The position numbers and the translations under genes are program-made. 50,378 bases of DNA. It comes from Bacillota bacterium (GTDB lineage Bacteria > Bacillota_I > Bacilli_A > Acholeplasmatales > Acholeplasmataceae). Below, in pieces: positions 43,128-50,378 of the stretch. The stretch is taken from assembly GCA_018817915.1 (NCBI GenBank), contig JAHISX010000087.1, forward strand, positions 1 through 50,378, given 5' to 3'. A model generated the notes under the pieces. The model was not told the origin of the DNA and made no database searches. It saw only the letters and a list, made by a program, of their open reading frames with translations. Positions within the stretch are counted from its first letter, which is position 1; each line of letters opens with the position of its first letter.

Positions 43128-43815
43128 AGTAGAAGATAAGAATTTAATTGCTAAAACAGTTTTAATGCCTGGAGATCCATTACGTGCTAAATATATTGCT
43201 GATAACTTTTTAACAAAAGTTGTACAAATTAACAACGTCAGAAATATGTGGGGATTCACTGGTTATTTCGGTAAAAAGAAAGTCACCGTTATGGGATCAG
43301 GTATGGGTATGCCAAGTATTGGTATTTATAGTTATGAATTATTTAAGTTCTACGATGTTGAAAATATTATTCGCATTGGATCATGTGGCGCTTATAGCAA
43401 GGATTTAAATTTATATGATGTGGTTCTTGTTGAACAAGCATTTTCTGAATCTAGTTATGCTAAAACAATGGGCGTTTCATCAAGAAAAATTCTTTCAGCA
43501 AATAAATCTTTAAATAACAGATTGAAAAGAGCTGCAGAAAAAATCAATGTGACATTACATCCTTCAATGATTCATTCTTCAGATGTTTTCTATCGTTTAG
43601 ATACAGAAACAGGATTTGATGTTTACGAAAAATATGGTGCTGTTGCTGTTGAAATGGAATCATTTGCCCTTTTTGCAAATGCTAAAGCATTAAATAAAAA
43701 AGCTGCTTGTTTACTGACAGTTTCAGATTCCTTGGTGACACATGAGGCAACCTCATCACAGGAACGTCAAGAAGCTTTTACAAAAATGATGGAAGTAGCT
43801 TTAAATAGCATCTAA
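43105..43815 (+). CDS. deoD: purine-nucleoside phosphorylase (hexameric DeoD)
   Basis: This 236-aa enzyme has the trimeric/hexameric DeoD signature: MPGDPLRAKYIADNFL, VMGSGMGMPSIGIYSYELF, RIGSCGAY, AVEMESFALF and the late VSDSL with its catalytic Asp. It phosphorolyses purine nucleosides. I place the start at 43105 because AAAGGAG lies 7 bp upstream; an ATG two codons earlier is too close to that site. It ends 1 bp into the next gene. Confidence 0.95.
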   Translation: MIPTPHIEVEDKNLIAKTVLMPGDPLRAKYIADNFLTKVVQINNVRNMWGFTGYFGKKKVTVMGSGMGMPSIGIYSYELFKFYDVENIIRIGSCGAYSKDLNLYDVVLVEQAFSESSYAKTMGVSSRKILSANKSLNNRLKRAAEKINVTLHPSMIHSSDVFYRLDTETGFDVYEKYGAVAVEMESFALFANAKALNKKAACLLTVSDSLVTHEATSSQERQEAFTKMMEVALNSI

Positions 43816-45023
43816 TGCTTTTTATACAAAATGATTTTAAAACGATACAATTCGCTGTCTACTTCACTGATTTAGACGAAGATGAAACACGTGTGTATCG
43901 TTTTTTGTTGCCTAGACTATTAACTACACATACCAATCAATTACTTAATAAAACAGTGATGAATGAAAAGCTTGAAGATTTATATGGAGCTTATTTTAAG
44001 TCGCGTGTTGAACGTATTGGTAATTATTCTGTAGTGAGTATCATTTTAACCATTGTAGACCCTAAAATTGTTGAAGATGACCAATTATTAGATCAAGCAT
44101 TGAGTTTGTTCAATCAAGTCTTATTTGATCATACTTCATTTAATAAAGAACTATTCTTAGAAGAAAAGCGTATGGTCATTGAGCAATGGGAAACACTTTA
44201 CGATAAGAAACGTCTTTATGCACAAACAAAATTCTACGAGCATTTTTTTGAAGGTGATGCTTATGGGAAACCTTTAAGTGGAAGCTTAAAAGATATTAAA
44301 AAATTGACAGTTGAAGAATTAGAAAAATATTATCATGATGTTTTCTTAAAGAATACGAAGAAATTTGTTGCTAATGGCAGAATCAGTGAAACTGATGAGA
44401 AGAAAATTGAATCTATAGTCTCACATGATATGCATTTAATTCATCCATTCACAACAACTTTTAGACCTTCACGCTCTGTATTGGTTATTGAAGAAGAAAC
44501 ACAAATGAAGCAAGCAATTTTGAAGTTGGGGTATCATTTCCCAGTCTTTAGATTAGATAAACTTTATCATGCTGCGGTATTACTTGATACCATTTTAGGT
44601 GGTTACCCAGAAAGTAGATTATTTAAAGAAATCAGGGAAAATCAAGGTTTATGTTATGACGTTTCTTCAAGTTATGATTATTACAAAGGTGTCATCATGA
44701 TCAGTAGTGGTGTAGACTTGAAGCAAAAAGATCATGCTTTAGAGGCTATAAAACAGCTTGTTTTAGATATGATTGATCAAGGCATCAATGAAGAAGAATT
44801 AGAGCATGCTAAAGCGTATTATGCTCATCAGATCAAAAATAGTTTAGATAATCAATCATTTTTGACTAAACGTGCTTTTATTCGTGAACTCTTGAATCAA
44901 GATGATACATTTGAAGAAAGATTAGAAGCAATCAATAAAGTAACCATAAATGACTTAAAAGAAGCATTAGAAAAAATCACATTAGATACCGTCTATGTGC
45001 TTCATGGAGGTCAAAATGATTAA
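43815..45023 (+). CDS. M16-family peptidase-like subunit, no HxxEH (YmfF-like)
   Basis: This 402-aa protein has the two-domain M16B (insulinase-like) fold, with strand-rich segments such as KLGYHFPVFRLDKLYHAAVLLDTILGG and an ENQGLCYDVSSSYDYY segment typical of the second half. The zinc motif HxxEH is absent from the N-terminal half, so it is the non-catalytic partner. It precedes the catalytic paralogue and overlaps it by 8 bp. In Bacillus the ymfF-ymfH pair has the same order. It likely forms a heterodimer that degrades peptides in the cytoplasm. Confidence 0.87.
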   Translation: MLFIQNDFKTIQFAVYFTDLDEDETRVYRFLLPRLLTTHTNQLLNKTVMNEKLEDLYGAYFKSRVERIGNYSVVSIILTIVDPKIVEDDQLLDQALSLFNQVLFDHTSFNKELFLEEKRMVIEQWETLYDKKRLYAQTKFYEHFFEGDAYGKPLSGSLKDIKKLTVEELEKYYHDVFLKNTKKFVANGRISETDEKKIESIVSHDMHLIHPFTTTFRPSRSVLVIEEETQMKQAILKLGYHFPVFRLDKLYHAAVLLDTILGGYPESRLFKEIRENQGLCYDVSSSYDYYKGVIMISSGVDLKQKDHALEAIKQLVLDMIDQGINEEELEHAKAYYAHQIKNSLDNQSFLTKRAFIRELLNQDDTFEERLEAINKVTINDLKEALEKITLDTVYVLHGGQND

Positions 45024-46290
45024 GAAAACATTTGAGCGATTTAATGAAACAGTTTATGAACTTAAACTGAAAAACGGGATGAAAGTACACATCTTACCAA
45101 AAGATGATCCTTATTTTACAACTTATGTTGAGGTGAGTGTTCCTTTTGGTGCACTAGATTTAAAATACCAAACAGAAGTTGATATCAAAGAAACACCATT
45201 TGGAACTGCACACTTTTTAGAACATAAGATTTTTGCTATGCCTGAAGGAGATGCATTTTTAGAGTTTTCTAAATTAGGTGTTGATGCAAACGCAATGACT
45301 TCTTATAATCAAACCTCATATTTATTTGTAGCAACTCAAAATGTGATACCAGCTTTAGACCATTTATTCAAAATGATGGATACACCGTATTTCACTACAG
45401 AAAATGTGGATCAAGAAAAAAATATTATTGCTGAAGAGTTAAAAATGTATTTGGATGATCCAAATGTTGTTATGCAAAATAAAATGATGGAAATGATGTA
45501 TCATGTCCATCCATTAAAATATGATATTGGTGGAACGCTAGAATCAATTATGGATGTAACACCTGAAGTTTTAAGCGATGTGTATCAACGGTTTTATCAT
45601 CCATCCAATCGTCTTGTCACAATTGCTGGTAAAGTTGATTTAAAAGCACTAAAATCATTCTTCTCAATATATGATCAAACCTTTCCAAATAAGGACAAGA
45701 AACCAAAAACGATTCTTCCTAAAGAACCTAAGCGTTTAGTTGAAAAGTATGTTGTAGAAACTAAAGATGTCGGTATTGATAAATTAATGATTGGTATTAA
45801 ATTAATGCCATCTAAAAAGTCCAATAGAGATCAAATCAAAAAAGAAATGGCAATTTCAATGCTTCTCAATATCCTTTTGGGACCATCATCAAAGATATAT
45901 GCTGAACTTCTTGAAAAGAAACTGGTCAATCAAAGTTTCTATATTAACACAACATTTGAGAAACAAGCAGAAAATATATTATTATTTGCTGAATCAAAGA
46001 AAGTTCATAAACTAAAGAAGATTTTAATTGATCTAATGACTGTCGATGCTTTAAATCTAATGACAGAAGAAGCCTTTGATCGTTATAAGAAAGTTTATTT
46101 AGGCCAATTCATCTTTGCATTAAACAATTTAGAGACTAAGGCATATCTATATGGAAAGTATTATCATATGGGATCATCCTTGTTTGATGTCGTTGATATT
46201 TTAAAAGAAATCAAATATGAAGATTTAACATTGGAATTAACAAATATTCAGAAGAAATATATTTCAGTACTCATTCATAAAAAGGCCTAA
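45016..46290 (+). CDS. M16-family zinc peptidase (YmfH-like)
   Basis: This 424-aa protein has the inverted zinc motif in GTAHFLEHKIF (HFLEH) and the distal Glu in NIIAEELKMYLDDP, so it is the active member of the M16B pair. It begins at the ATG at 45016, after GGAGG with 5-bp spacing; upstream in-frame codons lie within the previous gene. There is no signal peptide. A peptide-clearing role is inferred from the family. Confidence 0.92.
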   Translation: MIKKTFERFNETVYELKLKNGMKVHILPKDDPYFTTYVEVSVPFGALDLKYQTEVDIKETPFGTAHFLEHKIFAMPEGDAFLEFSKLGVDANAMTSYNQTSYLFVATQNVIPALDHLFKMMDTPYFTTENVDQEKNIIAEELKMYLDDPNVVMQNKMMEMMYHVHPLKYDIGGTLESIMDVTPEVLSDVYQRFYHPSNRLVTIAGKVDLKALKSFFSIYDQTFPNKDKKPKTILPKEPKRLVEKYVVETKDVGIDKLMIGIKLMPSKKSNRDQIKKEMAISMLLNILLGPSSKIYAELLEKKLVNQSFYINTTFEKQAENILLFAESKKVHKLKKILIDLMTVDALNLMTEEAFDRYKKVYLGQFIFALNNLETKAYLYGKYYHMGSSLFDVVDILKEIKYEDLTLELTNIQKKYISVLIHKKA

Positions 46291-46305
46291 ATAGGTCTTT
46301 TTTTA
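46281..46305 (+). terminator. terminator after the M16 pair
   Basis: AAAAGGCCT and AGGTCTTTTT pair around AAAT (one G-U), followed by a T-run; it overlaps the gene's stop. Confidence 0.8.
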
Positions 46306-46460
46306 TTGAATCAAAAGCTATGATTGAATTCATTTGGTTCTAGAAAAAGATGAGGTTGTTTTCTATATATAATATATACGCGGATGTGAGATGAATCATG
46401 ATTTGGCAATTATGCCTTCCTGATGATGTAAGATATACTGACATTAAATAAGGAGGTATT

Positions 46461-46823
46461 ATGCTAAATCAACTCATCATTATTGGTCGCTTGACACACG
46501 ACCCAGAAACAAAAATACTTGAAGATGGAAGAAAAGTAAGTGATATCACACTTGCAGTGCAACGTACTTTTAAAAACATGGATGGTAATTATGATACAGA
46601 TTTCATTAAAATTACTGTTTGGGAGGGGTTAGCAACAGCTATTGAAGCTTATTGTAAGAAAGGTGTCATGGTTGCTGTGAAAGCTAGACTGCAAAGTTGG
46701 AAGTACGATTTACCAGATGATCGGAAGCTTAATATGCTTGAAGTTGTTGCTGAAAGAATTAGTTATTTATCACCATCTGGAAAAAGTGATTTTAAAGTGT
46801 CAGAAGAAAGTTCAGTAAAATGA
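46461..46823 (+). CDS. ssb: single-stranded DNA-binding protein, tail-less form
   Basis: This 120-aa OB-fold protein has the SSB pattern: LNQLIIIGRLTHDPETKILEDGRKV, then FIKITVWEGLATAIEAYCKKG and LQSWKY. Only about 15 residues follow the OB fold and they lack the acidic DDDIPF-type tip that recruits repair enzymes. It resembles Bacillus SsbB (113 aa), the competence-associated form. It is not beside rpsF and rpsR, so a replicative SSB with a tail is probably encoded elsewhere. TAAGGAGG precedes its ATG by 6 bp. Confidence 0.9.
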   Translation: MLNQLIIIGRLTHDPETKILEDGRKVSDITLAVQRTFKNMDGNYDTDFIKITVWEGLATAIEAYCKKGVMVAVKARLQSWKYDLPDDRKLNMLEVVAERISYLSPSGKSDFKVSEESSVK

Positions 46824-46834
46824 ACTTTTTTTGT
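46806..46834 (+). terminator. terminator after ssb
   Basis: AAAGTTCA and TGAACTTT pair around GTAAAA, followed by TTTTT; it overlaps the ssb stop codon. Confidence 0.85.
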
Positions 46835-46862
46835 TGACATTATATACTATGCAATGTATAAT
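46834..46862 (+). promoter_or_regulatory. promoter with PadR-type operator
   Basis: TTGACA (46834-46839) and TATAAT (46857-46862) are 17 bp apart, 31 bp before the padR ATG. TATAC (46843-46847) and GTATA (46856-46860), 8 bp apart, form an inverted repeat inside the promoter, the spacing typical of PadR sites. It fits autorepression. Confidence 0.8.
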
Positions 46863-46892
46863 ATAAGACATAAGGCAGTATGAGGTGAAATT

Positions 46893-47195
46893 ATGAAAGA
46901 ACAAGTAAAAAAAGGAGTCCTTGAAATATTCGTTCTTGCTATCTTGATGAGAAGCGATTCCTATGGTTACAAAATAGTAAATGATTTGATACAATACATT
47001 GAAATCACTGAATCTACACTCTATCCAATTCTAAGACGTCTAGAAAAGGCAGATGAGTTAGAGACATATAATGTTTTGTTTCAAGGTAGGAATCGAAAGT
47101 ATTATAAGATTACAAAAACAGGAAAGAAGCATATCGATGAGTTCTTGCTTGAATGGGAAGACATTCGCAAGATTTACGATATCTTAATGAAATGA
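46893..47195 (+). CDS. PadR-family transcriptional regulator
   Basis: This 100-aa winged-helix protein has the PadR pattern KGVLEIFVLAILMRSDSYGYKI, TESTLYPILRRLEKADELE, the wing RNRKYYKITKTGKKHI and a short C-terminal helix. It belongs to the PadR-s1 short type. It heads a three-gene unit with DUF1700 and DUF4097 proteins and probably represses the unit. Such modules are common in Firmicutes and often respond to envelope stress. Confidence 0.94.
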   Translation: MKEQVKKGVLEIFVLAILMRSDSYGYKIVNDLIQYIEITESTLYPILRRLEKADELETYNVLFQGRNRKYYKITKTGKKHIDEFLLEWEDIRKIYDILMK

Positions 47196-47202
47196 GGATA
47201 AT

Positions 47203-47766
47203 ATGAAAACATTTCTTAAAGAATTAGAAAGAGAATTAAAGATTAGATTTTATCTTACTGAAGCAGAAGGTATTGTTTCATATTATGAAGAGATAATTCA
47301 AGAAAGATTAGATAATGGCGAATCGATTAATGATATCTTGAGTGATTATGATGCAAAGGAAATTGCTAAATCCATGACAGCAGAAGTTGTGATGAAAAGA
47401 GCAAATGATACATATAAGTCCATTGCAAAAAGTTCTAAACAATTGATGCTATTCCTATTATCTTCACCACTGCTCATACCTCTAGGATTCGCATATGGAA
47501 TTGTATTGATCGTTTGTGTATCTTTAATGTTTGCATTTGTCACAGTGATCGTAGCTAGCATGATTGGCATGGGTGGATTATTTATAAATATGTATCAATC
47601 TGGACTTGGCACAAATGAAATTATAGGAACCATTGGTGTTGGATTGATGGTTTTCTCATTGCTAATAATTATCTCGATATGGCTTTATCAAGCCATTCAA
47701 CAACTTGCTAAGAAATTGATATATATATTTAGTAAGTTAGCTAAAAATAAAGGGGAAAGAAAATGA
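47203..47766 (+). CDS. DUF1700-family membrane protein
   Basis: This 187-aa protein has an N-terminal soluble helical part (LKELERELKIRFYLTEAEGIVSYYEEIIQERLDNGESINDILSDY), the HAAS-like segment of the family, followed by three or four membrane spans. It starts 7 bp after padR and overlaps the next gene by 4 bp (ATGA). Its function is unknown in general; it accompanies PadR and DUF4097 proteins and may transmit a membrane signal. Confidence 0.88.
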   Translation: MKTFLKELERELKIRFYLTEAEGIVSYYEEIIQERLDNGESINDILSDYDAKEIAKSMTAEVVMKRANDTYKSIAKSSKQLMLFLLSSPLLIPLGFAYGIVLIVCVSLMFAFVTVIVASMIGMGGLFINMYQSGLGTNEIIGTIGVGLMVFSLLIIISIWLYQAIQQLAKKLIYIFSKLAKNKGERK

Positions 47767-48776
47767 AATTTTTAATAAAATTTGTTATACTTGTATTTTT
47801 TATAGGTTTGATTTTGACAGTTGTTGCATTTGCAAGTGGTGTTGATTTAACAAATATAAATGATTATTTTATAGATGATGAAGCATATGGTGATCAAATT
47901 GAATATGTCACAACAACTTCAATTGATGCGCTCAATATTGATGTTGAGACAAGAAATATTTATATCGTTTCTTCAACAAATGATTCGATTGTTGTCACTT
48001 ATTATGCTCATGAAAAGGATACTTGGAATGTTGAAGAAGTCAATGGTACTTTAAATGTTGTACAGTCTTCAGAACCTATTATATTTAGTTGGTTTAATTT
48101 TAAAAGAGCATCAAATGAAGTATTAACAGTCTATATTGCAATACCTGATGATTTGATCTTGGATTACTCAATGGGTACAGCAACGGGTGAAGTAATTTTC
48201 TCACAAGGTCCTGATCTGTTACTAGATTTATCAATTGATGCAAATATTGGGGATGTCATCATCGAAAACAAAACTATGGAATCATTGCGCATTCGAATGA
48301 ATACTGGTGATATATCTTTAAATGGTTTAGTTGTTTCAGGTATCCTGGATGCAAAAACAGATATTGGTGATTTAGATATTAGTGAAAGTTCATCTGATCA
48401 ATTCATTTTAGAATCAAGTACTGGTGATGTTGCTATGAATAATCTTGATGGAAATCTAGTAGATGTAAGTTCAGATACAGGTGATATTCATATCAGTGAC
48501 GCGAATATTCTAGGAGTAATTGAATTGTCAACATCTACAGGTAATGTCACTGTAACGGATGCAATAGGTACTGGTTATGACATATCTTCTTCAACAGGTA
48601 ACGTTTCATTTACAAGTACTACTTCGATGGATATACGCTATAATTTAGAGACATCAATTGGTACAGTTCGAGTCAATGGTGACAATCAAGGAACCAAGCA
48701 CACAACGACTACAGGTGCGATTACACTTAAAGTTGATGTGAGCACAGGAAATATAACAGTCAATGTACAGGACTAA
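47763..48776 (+). CDS. DUF4097-family beta-repeat protein
   Basis: This 337-aa protein has an N-terminal membrane anchor or signal (FLIKFVILVFFIGLILTVVAFA). A repetitive beta-structure follows, of about 20-residue units with a Thr/Ser-Thr-Gly-Asp/Asn-(V/I) pattern (NTGDISL, DIGDLDI, STGDVAM, DTGDIHI, STGNVTV, STGNVSF). This is the DUF4097 putative adhesin/parallel beta-helix fold, displayed outside the membrane. It is the last gene of the PadR unit; the ligand or role is unknown. Confidence 0.9.
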   Translation: MKFLIKFVILVFFIGLILTVVAFASGVDLTNINDYFIDDEAYGDQIEYVTTTSIDALNIDVETRNIYIVSSTNDSIVVTYYAHEKDTWNVEEVNGTLNVVQSSEPIIFSWFNFKRASNEVLTVYIAIPDDLILDYSMGTATGEVIFSQGPDLLLDLSIDANIGDVIIENKTMESLRIRMNTGDISLNGLVVSGILDAKTDIGDLDISESSSDQFILESSTGDVAMNNLDGNLVDVSSDTGDIHISDANILGVIELSTSTGNVTVTDAIGTGYDISSSTGNVSFTSTTSMDIRYNLETSIGTVRVNGDNQGTKHTTTTGAITLKVDVSTGNITVNVQD

Positions 48777-48800
48777 GTCTTGTACATTTTTTTTATTATA
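48762..48800 (+). terminator. terminator of the PadR operon
   Basis: AATGTACAGGAC and GTCTTGTACATT pair (one G-U) around TAA, the stop codon of the DUF4097 gene, then a T-run. The stretch from here to 48991 holds no gene that I can see. Confidence 0.85.
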
Positions 48801-48991
48801 TAAAAATCAATTTGCCTTGCTTGATAAATAAACTTTCGCTTTGATCATTAATTGTTATTTTGTCAATATAAGCAGCGTATCATGAGATTTCTTATATTGC
48901 AGGGCGAAAATTAGTTGTTTTTTTATTCAATTATGATATGATTAAATTGTAATTATAGATAGGTTTAAGCATATTAAAAGCCACTAACAGA

Positions 48992-50378
48992 CTTGCTTTG
49001 TCAGAGTAAATTGCGGTTGATTCGATTGACGTGTTTCTTGTCACTAAAAATTGATTATTTAAATCATTTAACTAGTAGAGGGGTTAAATGAATTGAGTCA
49101 GGGTCTATCGCCTTGACTTTTAATTTGTCTAAAATAGCTATTCCATAATGGGTTTTGATCATCTCATATGCCGTAATGAACTGATTAGACCTGAGTTTAT
49201 AACTGTTGATTGCACTGATGACTCGATTGAGTTTTTCTTGAGTTAAGAAGTCTAATGACTTACCTTTTGGAAAAACATATCTTAAAAGACGATGAATACT
49301 TTCAATAGCCCCTTTCTGATAAGATGCTAAAGGATCACAGTAAAATATATGTGTGCGTCTTTGGTCTTGATCGTTTAACTCAAGAGTCTCTGGGTCATAA
49401 AACTCGCTACCACGATCCGTCAAAATCACTGGAAATAAACGCCTAAAATCATCATGCCCTAACGTGTTATACAAGCTTGAAAATGCTTTGGTGACTGGTC
49501 CTAATCCTTTAGGAATCACACAGGCATAGAAAAAATGAAATTCAATTAAAATAAATGTTAGGATATATAATCTATCAGACATTGCACCGTGCACTGTGTC
49601 CATTTCAACAGTAAAGGTTTGTGGGTTTTTAGCACAGTAAGCCAAATAATCCATGAACTGCCGATCTTTGTAGTGTGGTTTTTCTTGTGTCTGTGTTTTT
49701 CTCTTTCTTTTCTTCATCTTGACTTTTAATCTTAAATCATAATTCTTGATTGAAAGAACGTTATTTTCTACATGCCGATATAAAGATCTCACTGAAATCG
49801 GTAGTTCTGGATGGGCTGCTTTAATATGCTCTAAAGATTGTCCTTGATTCACACCCTTTTTGACGACTGTATCAATATAGGTGTATTCGCTTGCTGTTAA
49901 ATTGATTCCTTGCCTTACTTGACTTAATACCATCCTGTAGGTCTTATCTGCTAGCTTAGCATCATAAGCATAAAAATCACTTGTACAGCTCGATTTCAAG
50001 GTGCACCGATCACAGGTGAATGGATATCTTTTATGTCTTTGACAATACGTTTTTGGATGGTTGTTGTACTGAAATCGATTGTTTTCTTTTCGTATGAGAT
50101 GCGTTTGGATTTCATATGAAATGGTTCTTGGACTCTTTTGGATCTTCTCTGCTATGTCAATCAACTTACTGCCTTCTTTTAAACCTACTTGAATTTCAAT
50201 TCTTTGAGATAGTGTTAAATGTTTATATTTTTCAGTCACTTCTCATCATTCCTTTCATATGACAAGAAACACCTTTATTATATTTTAAAAAGGCTAAAAA
50301 AATTTAACCCTTCTATAATCTCTTGATATAGTTACTTTCTTAATTCTATTGAAACAAAATTTACTTTGTCAAATTAAG
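48992..50378 (-). mobile_element. IS30-family insertion sequence, right end at window edge
   Basis: Outer inverted repeats begin CTTGCTTTGTCAGAGTAAAT (left, 48992 on) and, read inward from 50378 on the other strand, CTTAATTTGACAAAGTAAAT. About 25 of 36 positions match. They enclose an IS30 transposase gene. A further perfect 12-bp inverted pair, GTGTTTCTTGTC (49031-49042) and GACAAGAAACAC (50261-50272), flanks the gene more closely. The element is about 1.39 kb, within the IS30 range. The target duplication cannot be read because the window ends at the repeat. Confidence 0.85.
49064..50239 (-). CDS. IS30-family transposase
   Basis: This 391-aa transposase has an N-terminal helix-turn-helix (HLTLSQRIEIQVGLKEGSK, then IAEKIQKSPRTISYEI). 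A Cys-rich segment follows with C76-x2-C79-x5-C85, and then a DDE catalytic core: VEMDTVHG (Asp214), ILTDRGSEF (Asp275) and KGAIESIHR (Glu313). The reading frame is intact, so the element could be active. The 37 residues between Asp275 and Glu313 are slightly more than the 33 typical of IS30. Confidence 0.95.
   Translation of the reverse strand: MTEKYKHLTLSQRIEIQVGLKEGSKLIDIAEKIQKSPRTISYEIQTHLIRKENNRFQYNNHPKTYCQRHKRYPFTCDRCTLKSSCTSDFYAYDAKLADKTYRMVLSQVRQGINLTASEYTYIDTVVKKGVNQGQSLEHIKAAHPELPISVRSLYRHVENNVLSIKNYDLRLKVKMKKRKRKTQTQEKPHYKDRQFMDYLAYCAKNPQTFTVEMDTVHGAMSDRLYILTFILIEFHFFYACVIPKGLGPVTKAFSSLYNTLGHDDFRRLFPVILTDRGSEFYDPETLELNDQDQRRTHIFYCDPLASYQKGAIESIHRLLRYVFPKGKSLDFLTQEKLNRVISAINSYKLRSNQFITAYEMIKTHYGIAILDKLKVKAIDPDSIHLTPLLVK

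Noticed and set aside
44995-45015. Upstream start for the second M16 peptidase
   Set aside because: The extension lies within the preceding gene; GGAGG precedes the ATG at 45016.

Overview
This AT-rich 50.4 kb window looks like the chromosome of a tenericute-type bacterium, near Acholeplasma or the Izemoplasma-like lineages. The reasons are low GC, mollicute-style short intergenic regions, Firmicutes-type regulation (a T-box, a preQ1 riboswitch, GntR, PadR and BusR regulators) and Gram-positive-type lipoproteins. It uses the standard bacterial code: TGA is a real stop in many genes and Trp is TGG, so it is not a code-4 mollicute. The lineage is my inference. Both window ends carry repeat or insertion-sequence DNA, which suggests an assembly piece that breaks at repeats.

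Layout. 1-147: three copies of a 20-bp motif. 148-1710 (minus): P-II-like protein and cation/proton antiporter. 2035-5977: an autoregulated HTH gene, a YxlE-like membrane peptide, an ABC exporter pair and two CPBP-family membrane proteins, followed by a decayed gene. 6451-8242: a metallo-beta-lactamase-fold protein and a QueG-like epoxyqueuosine reductase. 8297-12331 (minus): a glycine-betaine ABC importer with a BusR-like (c-di-AMP-type) repressor gene upstream. 12720-15284: a methyltransferase and a YtrABC-like ABC/GntR operon. 15533-20813: an M13 peptidase, an FTR1 iron permease, a decayed ORF and a lipoprotein fusing InlB-type repeats to a PhnD-like binding domain. 20997-21336 (minus): tmRNA. 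21513-26841: a HAD phosphatase and two large ATPase-FtsX ABC proteins. 26871-29115: nitroreductase, histidine phosphatase, MutY. 29159-32814: galK-galM-galT (Leloir pathway). 32855-34566: divergent queT (preQ1 riboswitch) and tgt. 34627-40765: ftsZ, ychF, yggS, sepF and a T-box-controlled ileS. 40765-46290: surE, an unknown protein, deoC, deoD and a pair of M16 peptidases. 46461-48776: a short SSB and a PadR/DUF1700/DUF4097 envelope-stress-type operon. 48992-50378: an IS30-family element whose right end coincides with the window end.

How the genes work together. Three themes recur. (1) Queuosine salvage: QueT imports the precursor under a riboswitch, Tgt inserts it into tRNA, and the QueG-like protein does the last reduction. 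Tgt has lost all four zinc ligands of the canonical enzyme, which is the most unusual protein-level observation here. (2) Osmotic and ion homeostasis: BusR, the betaine importer and the P-II-linked antiporter. (3) Envelope and division: FtsZ with SepF but no FtsA nearby, several ABC exporters, and the DUF4097 operon. I see no CRISPR array, phage or toxin-antitoxin locus, and no clearly new defence system.
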